Below are positions 50,473 through 58,497 of a DNA stretch of 64,000 bases, in pieces (position 1 is the stretch's first letter; the number at the start of each line of letters is the position of its first letter). The stretch is taken from the NCBI RefSeq assembly GCF_011044255.1, contig NZ_CP049107.1:496001-560000 (forward strand), written 5' to 3'. The DNA comes from Rhizorhabdus phycosphaerae (GTDB lineage Bacteria; Pseudomonadota; Alphaproteobacteria; Sphingomonadales; Sphingomonadaceae). The notes beneath the pieces were generated by a model. The model was not told where the DNA came from, searched no databases, and worked only from the letters and a program-made list of their open reading frames with translations. Both the position numbers and the translations under genes were made by a program.

Positions 50473-52094
50473 CCCGCAGTGATCCCGAATGGTGGCGCGG
50501 CGCCGTCATCTATCAGGTCTATCCGCGCTCCTTTCAGGACAGCGACGGCGACGGCATCGGCGACCTCAAGGGCGTCACTGCGCGGCTCGACCATATCGCG
50601 TCGCTCGGCGTCGATGCGATCTGGGTATCGCCCTTCTTCAAGTCGCCGATGGCCGACATGGGCTATGATGTCTCCGACTATCGCGACGTCGACCCGATGT
50701 TCGGTACGCTCGCCGATTTCGACGCTCTGTTGGAGAAGGCCCATGCGCTGGGCATGAAGGTCATCATCGACCAGGTGCTCAGCCACAGCTCCGACCAGCA
50801 TGGCTGGTTCCGTGAGAGCCGGCGCGATCGCACCAACCCCAAGGCCGACTGGTATGTCTGGGCCGATCCAAAACCCGACGGGACCGCGCCGAACAACTGG
50901 CTGTCGATCTTCGGCGGTCCCGCCTGGGAATGGGACGGGACGCGAATGCAATATTATATGCACAGCTTCCTGACGTCGCAGCCGGACTTCAATTTCCATA
51001 ACCCGCAGGTCCGTGAAGCGCTGCTCGACATCATGCGCTTCTGGCTCGACCGGGGCGTGGACGGGTTCCGGCTGGACGCCTGCAATCATTATTTCCACGA
51101 CGCAGCTCTGCGCGACAATCCCCCGGCGCCACGCGCCGCGGGCCACGATGTCCCCGACACCAACCCCTATGGCTTTCAGGAGCATCTCTACGACAAGACC
51201 CAGCCCGAAAACCTGCCCTTCCTCCAGCAGATCCGCGCGCTGCTCGACGAATATCCGGGCAGCGTCGCGGTCGGCGAGGTCGGCGACGGGGATCGTTCTC
51301 CTGCGACGGTCGGGCTCTATACCGGCGGCGGAGACAAGCTTCACTTCTGCTATACGTTCGACCTGTTCGGCAGCGACTTCTCCCCTGCCATGTTCAGGAC
51401 GACGGTCGAGAAGTTCGACGATGCCACCCGCGACGGCTGGGTCTGCTGGGCGCTGTCCAACCATGACGTGCCGCGCCACGCGACCCGCTTCGCCCGCAAG
51501 GGTGACGATCCGGCGCGCGTTGCCCGGATGGCTCTCGCGATCCTGATTGCGCTGCGCGGGGCGATCTGCCTCTATCAGGGCGAGGAACTGGCCCTGCCCG
51601 AGGCGGAGATCGCCTTCGAGGACCTGCGCGACCCCTATGGCATCCGCTTCTGGCCGGCGTTCAAGGGCCGCGACGGCTGCCGCACGCCGATGCCGTGGAC
51701 CGACGGCGAGCATGGCGGCTTTTCCACCGCGCGACCATGGCTGCCGGTACCGTCTGCGCATCGTGCCCGGGCCGTCGCCTTGCAAGAGAAAGACGCCCGC
51801 TCGGTTCTGCACTTTTACCGTGATGTCCTAGCGTTTCGTCGCGAGAGCCGCGCGCTCCAGAAGGGCGATCTCGAGTTCGTCGAGGCGGGCGAGGACTTTC
51901 TCGCCTTCGTCCGTCGCGACGGCCGAGACGAACTGCTCTGCCTTTACAATTTCAGCCGAGAGCCGCTCGATTGGTCACTGCCGCCCGACTTCGTCACAGC
52001 GTTCGTCGAACGATGCTCTTCGCCCGGCATCACCTCGAACCGGAAGAAGATCCGTATGCCGGCTCTGGGCTGGGCCTTTCTGCGCAGGCTCTAG
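50469..52094 (+). CDS. GH13 alpha-glucosidase (oligo-1,6-glucosidase-like)
   Basis: The 541-residue enzyme begins WWRGAVIYQVYPRSFQDSDGDGIGDL, the alpha-glucosidase-type GH13 opening. The nucleophile is in GFRLDACNHYFHD, the acid/base in AVGEVGDGD and the third acid in ALSNHDVPRHATRF. No signal peptide is visible, so it should act in the cytoplasm on maltodextrins or isomaltose-type products from GlgX and GlgP. It overlaps glgX by 4 bases and ends the glycogen operon. Trehalose synthase or amylomaltase activity is less likely given the absence of their typical extensions. Confidence 0.92.
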   Translation: MTRSDPEWWRGAVIYQVYPRSFQDSDGDGIGDLKGVTARLDHIASLGVDAIWVSPFFKSPMADMGYDVSDYRDVDPMFGTLADFDALLEKAHALGMKVIIDQVLSHSSDQHGWFRESRRDRTNPKADWYVWADPKPDGTAPNNWLSIFGGPAWEWDGTRMQYYMHSFLTSQPDFNFHNPQVREALLDIMRFWLDRGVDGFRLDACNHYFHDAALRDNPPAPRAAGHDVPDTNPYGFQEHLYDKTQPENLPFLQQIRALLDEYPGSVAVGEVGDGDRSPATVGLYTGGGDKLHFCYTFDLFGSDFSPAMFRTTVEKFDDATRDGWVCWALSNHDVPRHATRFARKGDDPARVARMALAILIALRGAICLYQGEELALPEAEIAFEDLRDPYGIRFWPAFKGRDGCRTPMPWTDGEHGGFSTARPWLPVPSAHRARAVALQEKDARSVLHFYRDVLAFRRESRALQKGDLEFVEAGEDFLAFVRRDGRDELLCLYNFSREPLDWSLPPDFVTAFVERCSSPGITSNRKKIRMPALGWAFLRRL

Positions 52095-52139
52095 CGGTCA
52101 AACAGGGCAATCCGCAAGGATCGCTGCCCCTCCATCCTA

Positions 52140-52607
52140 TCAGTGCGGATGCCAGCCGTCGATCGACCAGCCCGTCAACGTCTCCAGTTGCTCGCGCGAA
52201 ATCACATGCACGGGTTGGAAAAAGGTCCACAAATGCCCCTCGGGATCGCGCGCGCGGTAGGTCCGATCGCCATAGCTCTGGTCCTCGGGCTCCTGCACTA
52301 TCTCCGCCCCCGCTCCACGGGCAACGGCGCAATGCTGGTCCAGTCCTGTTGATAGCCGCACATAGCATGCCTGGGTATTGCGGCGTTCCTTCGAAAGCGG
52401 GCTCGCGATGTCGTCGCACCATTCGCCGTCGACGATGAAGCAGCTTTCGTGAAAGCGCATCTCAGCATGGACAAGTTGACCGTCCCTGTCGGCGATCACC
52501 ATCGAACGCCTGAAGCCGAACGCTCGTTCGAGCCACGCAAGTGCGGAGAGCGGGTCGCGATAGAATATGCCGACGCATAAGGTCGGTCTGTCGAACGGGT
52601 CCTTCAT
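52140..52607 (-). CDS. VOC-family protein (PhnB/glyoxalase-like)
   Basis: The 155-residue protein has FDRPTLCVGIFYRDPLSALAWL and FGFRRSMVIADRDGQLVHAEM in the first module, and VQEPEDQSYGDRTYRARDPEGHLWTFFQP in the second, the bleomycin-resistance/PhnB-like subgroup of the VOC fold. A longer frame exists, but ATG 52607 (MKDPFDRPTL) begins at the domain. It converges with the glg operon, leaving 45 bases between the stop codons. The substrate is unknown. Confidence 0.88.
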   Translation of the reverse strand: MKDPFDRPTLCVGIFYRDPLSALAWLERAFGFRRSMVIADRDGQLVHAEMRFHESCFIVDGEWCDDIASPLSKERRNTQACYVRLSTGLDQHCAVARGAGAEIVQEPEDQSYGDRTYRARDPEGHLWTFFQPVHVISREQLETLTGWSIDGWHPH

Positions 52608-52769
52608 CGAGGCATTCCAGACTTTGGCACACACTGGCCCAACGAACCTGCGGCGACCACCAGGCATTTGCCGCAGCCGCCCCAAAACTGCGGGCCTTAC
52701 CTAGTCCACTAAGGGGAATATCTTAACCCACATATTTTATGCAAAGGTTTGTAGGATGAGGAGCTGGGT

Positions 52770-54173
52770 ATGTTCAACTGGTTTGTGAACGATGCGCCGA
52801 TACGCAACAAGTTCGACTGCATCGCCATCGCCAATCTGTCGGTAGCCGCCGGTGGCGTTATAATCATGATATCGCTGGGCGCCGAGATAAGCTCGATGCC
52901 GGTGCTCGTCGCAGCCGGGGTGAGCGCCGTGATCGTCGCAATGACGTTCATGTTCAAGAAGCTCATTTGCGATCCATATGTAACGACGGTTGTGCGGATG
53001 GAAGCGTTGGCCGCCGGCGATCTCGACAGCCGCGTATACTTCACCGAAAACCAGGACTGTGTGGGGCGTATGACGAGGGCCATGGCGATCTTCCGCGACA
53101 ATGCCTCACAGGTTCAGGCCAATGCGGAAGCGGAACTGATCGCAAAGCAGACGCAGCAGAATGTGATCGGGTCGCTGGGCAGCGGCCTAGGCGCCCTCGC
53201 GAAGGGCGACCTCACCTTCCGTCTCGATAAACGCTTCCCGGAAGATTATGAAGTGCTCAGGGAGCATTTCAATACGGCCATCACAAATCTGCATGAAACC
53301 ATGTCGGCTACGAGCCAGGCGACCCAAGGCGTCCATACCGGGGCTACCGAGATCCGGAAGGCATCGGACGATCTCGCCCGCCGCACCGAAATCCAGGCTG
53401 CCAATCTGGAAGAAGCCTCTGCTTCGGTGGGGCAGATCACCCAGACGGTCGCTGCGACCTCCGCCGACGCGGTCAGGGCCGACGAAGCGGCCGGACAAGC
53501 CAGGGACGAAGCCGCGCATGGCAGCAGAATCGCCGAAGAAGCGGTCACTGCGATGCACAGCATAGAGCGGTCCTCGCGCGAAATCGTCGAGATCATCAAC
53601 GTGATCGACGGGATCGCTTTCCAGACCAACCTTCTGGCGCTCAATGCCGGCGTTGAAGCCGCCCGCGCCGGAGAATCCGGCAGGGGCTTTGCCGTCGTGG
53701 CCAGCGAAGTCAGGGCACTCGCGCAACGTGCTGCCGAAGCCGCAAAGGACATAGCGGGCCGGATCAACGGCAGCGTTGCGGAGGTTGCCAATGGCGTTCA
53801 GCTTGTATCGGCCGCCGGAGCCTCGCTGCAGACGATCACCAACCGGATCAACGATGTCAGCGCCCTCGTGTCGACCATCGCGCGTGCAGCGGAGTCGCAG
53901 GCCGCCAGCCTCGGCGAGGTCAACGCCGTGGTGCTGGAGCTGGACCACGTCACGCAGCAGAATGCGGCGATGGTCGAGGAGGCGACGGCGGCCGCTTCGT
54001 CGCTGAACGAAGAGGCTGGAAGCCTTCTGGACGCGATTTCACGCTTCGACGTCGGACAGCAGACTGCGCGAAAGGCAGTGACAAGGCCCGTCCCGGTGCT
54101 CCAACCGGTTCGGCTCGCGGCTGTGGGCGGTCGTGCGCAGGCCGTGGCATCGGACGACTGGCAGGAATTCTAG
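52770..54173 (+). CDS. Methyl-accepting chemotaxis protein without a periplasmic sensor domain
   Basis: The 467-residue chemoreceptor has two adjacent membrane helices (about 20-41 and 47-66) with only a few residues between them, a HAMP-like region (MEALAAGDLDSRVYF), a second HAMP-like unit (LAKGDLTFRLDKRF), and a full cytoplasmic signalling domain. The hairpin tip is IDGIAFQTNLLALNAGVEAARAGE. The C-terminus ends DDWQEF, resembling the W-x-x-F pentapeptide that tethers CheR/CheB. It probably senses membrane or internal state. No che genes are nearby. The upstream 160 bases are AT-richer and likely hold its own promoter. Confidence 0.93.
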   Translation: MFNWFVNDAPIRNKFDCIAIANLSVAAGGVIIMISLGAEISSMPVLVAAGVSAVIVAMTFMFKKLICDPYVTTVVRMEALAAGDLDSRVYFTENQDCVGRMTRAMAIFRDNASQVQANAEAELIAKQTQQNVIGSLGSGLGALAKGDLTFRLDKRFPEDYEVLREHFNTAITNLHETMSATSQATQGVHTGATEIRKASDDLARRTEIQAANLEEASASVGQITQTVAATSADAVRADEAAGQARDEAAHGSRIAEEAVTAMHSIERSSREIVEIINVIDGIAFQTNLLALNAGVEAARAGESGRGFAVVASEVRALAQRAAEAAKDIAGRINGSVAEVANGVQLVSAAGASLQTITNRINDVSALVSTIARAAESQAASLGEVNAVVLELDHVTQQNAAMVEEATAAASSLNEEAGSLLDAISRFDVGQQTARKAVTRPVPVLQPVRLAAVGGRAQAVASDDWQEF

Positions 54174-54196
54174 CACAAAGCCTTCCCTGCCCCCCT

Positions 54197-54236
54197 GGCG
54201 CCGGCCGATCTTCCCCCAGCGGCCGGCGCCTTTGTG
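54197..54236 (+). terminator. Probable terminator after the chemoreceptor gene
   Basis: GGCGCCGGCCG (54197-54207) is perfectly complementary to CGGCCGGCGCC (54220-54230), giving an 11-bp GC stem with a 12-base loop, followed by TTTGTG. The U-tract is short, so termination may be partial. Confidence 0.65.
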
Positions 54237-54461
54237 AATCCGGGGACCGGATCGTCGCGGATGGAATCGGCTGGTCCAGGGGAGCAGGCTGACGGCGATA
54301 ATGGCTCCGCGACGAGTTTGCGAAGCCCATCCGGCGATCACGCGATTGATGCGGCGGCCAGGGCTGCCGTTATGAGGCCTTCAGCCTGCAACCGTCGGCG
54401 GATGCTGAGTCTGGACTGAATGGTTGCACATTAAAGTTTTTCGCACCGCCGCATAACCGCT
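54237..54461. other. Non-coding stretch with no recognised gene
   Basis: Between the terminator and the palindrome upstream of the ZnuD-like receptor I see only one small open frame (54234-54419, 61 codons). It has no Shine-Dalgarno and no family resemblance, so I do not call it. The 3' part (from about 54420) becomes AT-richer and probably contains the receptor promoter. Confidence 0.5.
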
Positions 54462-54474
54462 TGATATGATATCA
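54462..54474. promoter_or_regulatory. Palindrome upstream of the ZnuD-like receptor (candidate Zur/Fur-type operator)
   Basis: TGATATGATATCA is a 13-base inverted repeat (TGATAT-g-ATATCA) lying about 47 bases before the receptor ATG, in AT-rich promoter-like DNA. Fur-family repressors such as Zur bind AT-rich palindromes, and the downstream receptor looks zinc-related. The assignment to Zur is inference; the match to a defined alphaproteobacterial Zur box is not exact. Confidence 0.4.
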
Positions 54475-54520
54475 CCTCCGCGCTAACCCCACGCCATACA
54501 GGGCAAAGGGATAGTATATC

Positions 54521-56629
54521 ATGACGCTTAAAGCGCGGCTCGTCCTCTCGATTTCGCCACTCGCCATCGCCGTCCTCCCGACCGTCGCTTATGCCGACGA
54601 AGCGAGCGACAGCTTTCATCGCCAGCCCGCGTCCGACATCATCGTCACCGCGCCGCTGATGAGTAGCCGGATGGACGTGCTGTCGGGCACCTCGGTCCTC
54701 ACCGGCACCGCCCTCACCGTTGCGATCCGGCCGACCATCGGCGAGACGATCGAGCACACGCCCGGCGCTTCCGCCACCTCCTTCGGTCCCAATGCGTCGC
54801 GCCCCATCCTGCGCGGCCTTCAGGGCGAGCGCGTGCGCGTGTTGACCGACGGCATCGGCTCGATCGACGTGTCGAACACCAGCGTCGACCACGCCGTCGC
54901 GATCAACCCGCTGCTCGCCGAGCGCATCGAGATCCTGCGCGGTCCTGAGGCGCTGCTCTATGGCTCGGCCGCGATCGGCGGCGTCGTCAACGTGCTCGAC
55001 AAGCGCATCCCGCGCAGCGTCCCCGAGGCGATCCATGCCGATGCGCTGCTGACCTATGGCAGCGCGTCGAACGAGCGTTCGGCCGCAGCGGCGGTCGATG
55101 CGCCGATCGGCGGCGGCTTCGTCGCCCATGTCGACGGCAGCTATCTGAAGACCGGCAATATGCGCATCGGCGGCTATGCACTGAGCCCGGAAGCCCGCGC
55201 CGAAGCGCTGGCCTCGGCGCAGCTGCCAGCCGATCCCGATGCGGAAGAGCCGATCGACTTCGCCGCCAATGCCGCGATCAAGGGCAAGCTGCCGAACAGC
55301 GCCGCCAAGACCTGGACCACCGGCGTCGGCCTCGCTTATGTCGACGGCGACAGCCATTACGGCATTTCCTACAGCCATTATGACAGCCTCTACGGCGTGC
55401 CCGTCCGCTATGCGACGCTGCCCGGCGAGGAGCAGGAAGGCCCCCGGCTCAGCCTGGTCCAGAACCGCATCGACGCCCGCGCGGAGATCGACACCGGTGG
55501 ATCGCTGATCCAGACGGTCCGCGCCCGCCTCGGCTATGCGCGCTATCGCCATTTCGAACTGGAGGAAGACGGCTCGGTCGGCACCGCCTTCTACAATAAC
55601 GGTCTCGAAGGCCGCGTCGAACTGGTCCAGGCCGATCGCGGCATCTGGCACGGCGCGACCGGCGGTCAGTTCTTCGTGCGCGACTTCAACGTTGTTGGCG
55701 ACGAGGCCTTCCTGCCGCGCAACCAGACCCAGCAGATCGGCCTGTTCACGCTGCAGCAGCTCGACTTCGGCCAGTTCAAGATCGAGGGCGGGCTGCGCTA
55801 CGAGAAGAGCTGGCTGTCGGCGAGCCCGTTCGAGGATCAGCCGCAATTCTTCTCCGGCAGCCGCAACTTCGACACCGTGTCGGGCTCGCTCGGCGCGTCT
55901 TACAAGCTGTCCGAGAATTGGCGGATCGGCGCGAACCTGTCGCGCACAGAACGCGCACCGGCGGCGGAAGAGCTGTTCGCCAACGGGCCGCATGCCGGCA
56001 CCGAGGCGTTCGAGATCGGCAATCCCGATTTCAAGACCGAGCGTAGCTGGGGCCTCGAAGGCGTGCTGCACGGCCAGGGCCAGGGCTACACCTTCCACGC
56101 CTCGGTCTATTATAACTGGTTCGACAATTTCATCTTCGACAACCTCAACGGTCAGATCGAGGACGGCCTGCCCGTGTTCGTCTACCAGCAGGCCAAGGCG
56201 CGCTTCTACGGCGCCGAAGTCGAGGCCAGCGCCGATCTCGCCACGCTCGGCGATTATACCATCAAGGCCGATGCGCTGGGCGACGTCGTTCGCGCGAGGA
56301 TCACCAATTTCGGTCCCGCGCCGCGCATCCCGCCGCTCCGCCTGCTCGGCGGTCTGAGCGCGGTCAGCGATCGGATCGAGGGTCGGGTCGAGGTCGAATG
56401 GGCCGACAAGGCGCGCCGTCTGGCGGTCTTCGAGACGCCGACCGACAGCTACACGATGGTCAACGCCTCGCTGACGTTGCGTCCCTTCGCCGACCGTCCG
56501 GATACGACGCTGTCGCTTACCGCGCACAACCTCTTCGATGTCGATGCGCGCCGCCATGCGAGCTATCTCAAGGACTTCGCCCCGCTTGCCGGCCGCGACA
56601 TCCGCGTGACCGCCCGTATCGGCATCTGA
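54521..56629 (+). CDS. TonB-dependent receptor, ZnuD-like (probable zinc/metal uptake)
   Basis: The 702-residue outer-membrane receptor has a signal peptide (ending LPTVAYA), TonB box/plug start DIIVTAPLMSSRMDVLSG, plug motifs RPILRGLQGERVRVLTDGIG and IEILRGPEALLYGSAAIGGVVNVLDKRIP, and a barrel ending TARIGI. The blocks NVLDKRIPRSVP, YGSASNERS and GISYSHYDSLYGVP are those I associate with ZnuD-type receptors, although the long His-rich loops of neisserial ZnuD are not evident. An inverted repeat precedes it and a strong terminator follows. Confidence 0.82.
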   Translation: MTLKARLVLSISPLAIAVLPTVAYADEASDSFHRQPASDIIVTAPLMSSRMDVLSGTSVLTGTALTVAIRPTIGETIEHTPGASATSFGPNASRPILRGLQGERVRVLTDGIGSIDVSNTSVDHAVAINPLLAERIEILRGPEALLYGSAAIGGVVNVLDKRIPRSVPEAIHADALLTYGSASNERSAAAAVDAPIGGGFVAHVDGSYLKTGNMRIGGYALSPEARAEALASAQLPADPDAEEPIDFAANAAIKGKLPNSAAKTWTTGVGLAYVDGDSHYGISYSHYDSLYGVPVRYATLPGEEQEGPRLSLVQNRIDARAEIDTGGSLIQTVRARLGYARYRHFELEEDGSVGTAFYNNGLEGRVELVQADRGIWHGATGGQFFVRDFNVVGDEAFLPRNQTQQIGLFTLQQLDFGQFKIEGGLRYEKSWLSASPFEDQPQFFSGSRNFDTVSGSLGASYKLSENWRIGANLSRTERAPAAEELFANGPHAGTEAFEIGNPDFKTERSWGLEGVLHGQGQGYTFHASVYYNWFDNFIFDNLNGQIEDGLPVFVYQQAKARFYGAEVEASADLATLGDYTIKADALGDVVRARITNFGPAPRIPPLRLLGGLSAVSDRIEGRVEVEWADKARRLAVFETPTDSYTMVNASLTLRPFADRPDTTLSLTAHNLFDVDARRHASYLKDFAPLAGRDIRVTARIGI

Positions 56630-56650
56630 CCGAGTACCCCCGCCTGTCAT

Positions 56651-56685
56651 GCCGGTCGTCCACGGACGATCGGCGTGACGTTTTT
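56651..56685 (+). terminator. Rho-independent terminator after the ZnuD-like receptor
   Basis: GCCGGTCGTCC (56651-56661) pairs with GGACGATCGGC (56664-56674), an 11-bp stem containing one G-U pair, followed by GTGACG and TTTTT (56681-56685). It separates the receptor from the phosphatase gene. Confidence 0.75.
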
Positions 56686-56765
56686 CCGGGCGGCTCATTT
56701 CCCCTTTCTTGTCGCTCGCCCGGTGCCGTCATAAGGGTGCAACCGGTAACCGGCAGGGAAAAGCC

Positions 56766-58313
56766 ATGATATCGCGTCGCCAGCTCATCCTCGGCTCCGC
56801 CGCCGGGCTCCTCGCCGCCCCTGCCATCCTGCGGGCGCAGCAACTCTTCCTCGCCTTCCCCTTCCGCCTGGGCATCGCCTCGGGTGATCCGTCGCATGAC
56901 GGCTTCGTGATCTGGACGCGGCTCTGCCCCGATCCGTTCGACGAACATGGCGGAATGCCGACCGGTCCGGTCGAGGTCGACTGGTATGTCTATGAAGACG
57001 AGGCGATGAAGCGCGTTGCAGCGCAGGGCCGCGAGACCGCCTGGCCCGAACTCGGCCACTCGATCCACGTCGAGCTGACCGGGCTCCAGCCCGACCGGCC
57101 CTATTGGTATCGCTTCGTCGCGGGACGCGACAAGACCCAGCTGGGCCGCGCGTGTACCCTGCCCCTGCCGGGCGCGAAGCTCAACGCCATCCGCTTCGGG
57201 GTCGCGGGTTGCCAGAATTATGAGGATGGCCTGTTCACCGCCTATGACCATCTGTCGCGCGAGGATGTCGCCTTCGTCTGGCATTATGGCGACTATGTCT
57301 ACGAGGACCGCCCGCGGCAGGTGAATTATGAGCGCGACGGCAGCCCGCGCGTCCATGTCCGCGACCATGTCGGCACCGACTGCTACACGATCGGCGATTA
57401 TCGCCGGCGCTATGCCCAGTATAAGATGGACCCCGACCTGCAGGCGGCGCACCGCCAGCACAGCTGGTTCACCACCTTCGACGACCATGAGGTGGTCGAC
57501 AACTGGACGTCGTCGGTCAGTCCCGGGCAGCGCGATCCGGCGCTGTTCGCCTTCCGCCGTGCGGCCGCGATGCAGGCTTATTATGAGCATATGCCGCTGC
57601 GAAAGAGTTCGATGCCGTCGGGCAGCGCGATGCAGCTCTACCGCAAGGCGCGGATCGGCGACCTGCTCGACGCGCATTTCCTCGACACCCGCCAATATCG
57701 CTCTCCCCTGCCCTGCAAGGGCGGGTTCGAACCCGTCTGCCCCGATGTGGCGCGCAAGGACGCGCAGGTTCTGGGCGACGCACAGGAAAAGTGGCTCGCA
57801 CAGGATCTCAAGAGCGGGACGGCGCGGTGGAACCTGCTCGCGCAACAGGTGATGGTCATGCCGCTCGATCGCCGCACCGAGGATACGGGTCCGCATCTGC
57901 GCAATCTCGACAGCTGGGGCGGCTATGACGCCGCGCGCGAGCGGTTGCTCGGCACGCTCGACGGGCTCGGCAATGCGATCGTCTTGACCGGGGACGAGCA
58001 TCAGAACTTCGCCGGCGTCCTTCGTCGCGACGCCGGACAGCGCAAGCCGGTCGCGGTCGAATGCGTGATCAGTTCGATCAGCTCGGGCGGCGATCGCTGG
58101 ATCAAGCCGGCTGCCGCCGACGCGATCCGCCGCAACAACCCCTTCCTCGCTTATTCGAGCGACCGGCGCGGCTATGCGGTCTGCGAAGTCCGCCGCGATC
58201 TGTGGCAGACACGGTTCCGGGGTGTCGACAAGGTCACGGCACCGGGCTCCCCGATCGAGACGCTCGCCACCGCCAGTGTCGAACGCGGCCGGCCGGCGAT
58301 CAGTCTGTCCTGA
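56766..58313 (+). CDS. phoD: PhoD-family alkaline phosphatase/phosphodiesterase, Tat-exported
   Basis: The 515-residue protein begins MISRRQLILGSAAGLLAAPA, a twin-arginine signal (SRRQLIL). It has a PhoD N-terminal domain (FRLGIASGDPSHDGFVIWTRL) and a metallophosphatase core with FGVAGCQNYEDGLF, VWHYGDYVYED, TTFDDHEVVDNW and LTGDEHQNFAG, all PhoD-type metal ligands (Fe/Ca in known members). It would hydrolyse phosphomono- or diesters in the periplasm. ATG 56766 is set by the Tat signal; an upstream in-frame start at 56709 lies within the preceding intergenic region. No clear Pho box was seen. Confidence 0.92.
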   Translation: MISRRQLILGSAAGLLAAPAILRAQQLFLAFPFRLGIASGDPSHDGFVIWTRLCPDPFDEHGGMPTGPVEVDWYVYEDEAMKRVAAQGRETAWPELGHSIHVELTGLQPDRPYWYRFVAGRDKTQLGRACTLPLPGAKLNAIRFGVAGCQNYEDGLFTAYDHLSREDVAFVWHYGDYVYEDRPRQVNYERDGSPRVHVRDHVGTDCYTIGDYRRRYAQYKMDPDLQAAHRQHSWFTTFDDHEVVDNWTSSVSPGQRDPALFAFRRAAAMQAYYEHMPLRKSSMPSGSAMQLYRKARIGDLLDAHFLDTRQYRSPLPCKGGFEPVCPDVARKDAQVLGDAQEKWLAQDLKSGTARWNLLAQQVMVMPLDRRTEDTGPHLRNLDSWGGYDAARERLLGTLDGLGNAIVLTGDEHQNFAGVLRRDAGQRKPVAVECVISSISSGGDRWIKPAAADAIRRNNPFLAYSSDRRGYAVCEVRRDLWQTRFRGVDKVTAPGSPIETLATASVERGRPAISLS

Positions 58314-58488
58314 AGCCTTCGCGCCCGGCCTCGGCCCGCTCTGGAAGACGATCGAGCACCGCCCGCCGGGTCGCATCATCGGCAGCGGGCCAGGCTATGA
58401 TCTCGTCTATCGTGCGCAGGCAACCTTCGCACAGCCCGTTGCGCGGCTCGATCCGGCAGATGCCGGTGCAGGGTGAGGCGATCGCCAT
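58300..58488 (-). CDS. DUF1289 small cysteine-rich protein
   Basis: The 62-residue protein reads SPCTGICRIEP then GLCEGCLRTIDEI, the four-cysteine CxxxC...CxxC arrangement of DUF1289, probably a small metal- or cluster-binding fold. Its function is unknown. It starts 9 bases after the DsbD-like stop and so belongs to the same transcript. Its 3' end overlaps the 3' end of phoD by 14 bases on the opposite strand. Confidence 0.88.
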   Translation of the reverse strand: MAIASPCTGICRIEPRNGLCEGCLRTIDEIIAWPAADDATRRAVLDRLPERAEAGREGFRTD

Positions 58489-58497
58489 GGCCTTGTC

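Noticed and set aside
54234-54419. Small open frame of 61 codons downstream of the chemoreceptor
   Set aside because: It overlaps the terminator, has no Shine-Dalgarno and no recognisable sequence.
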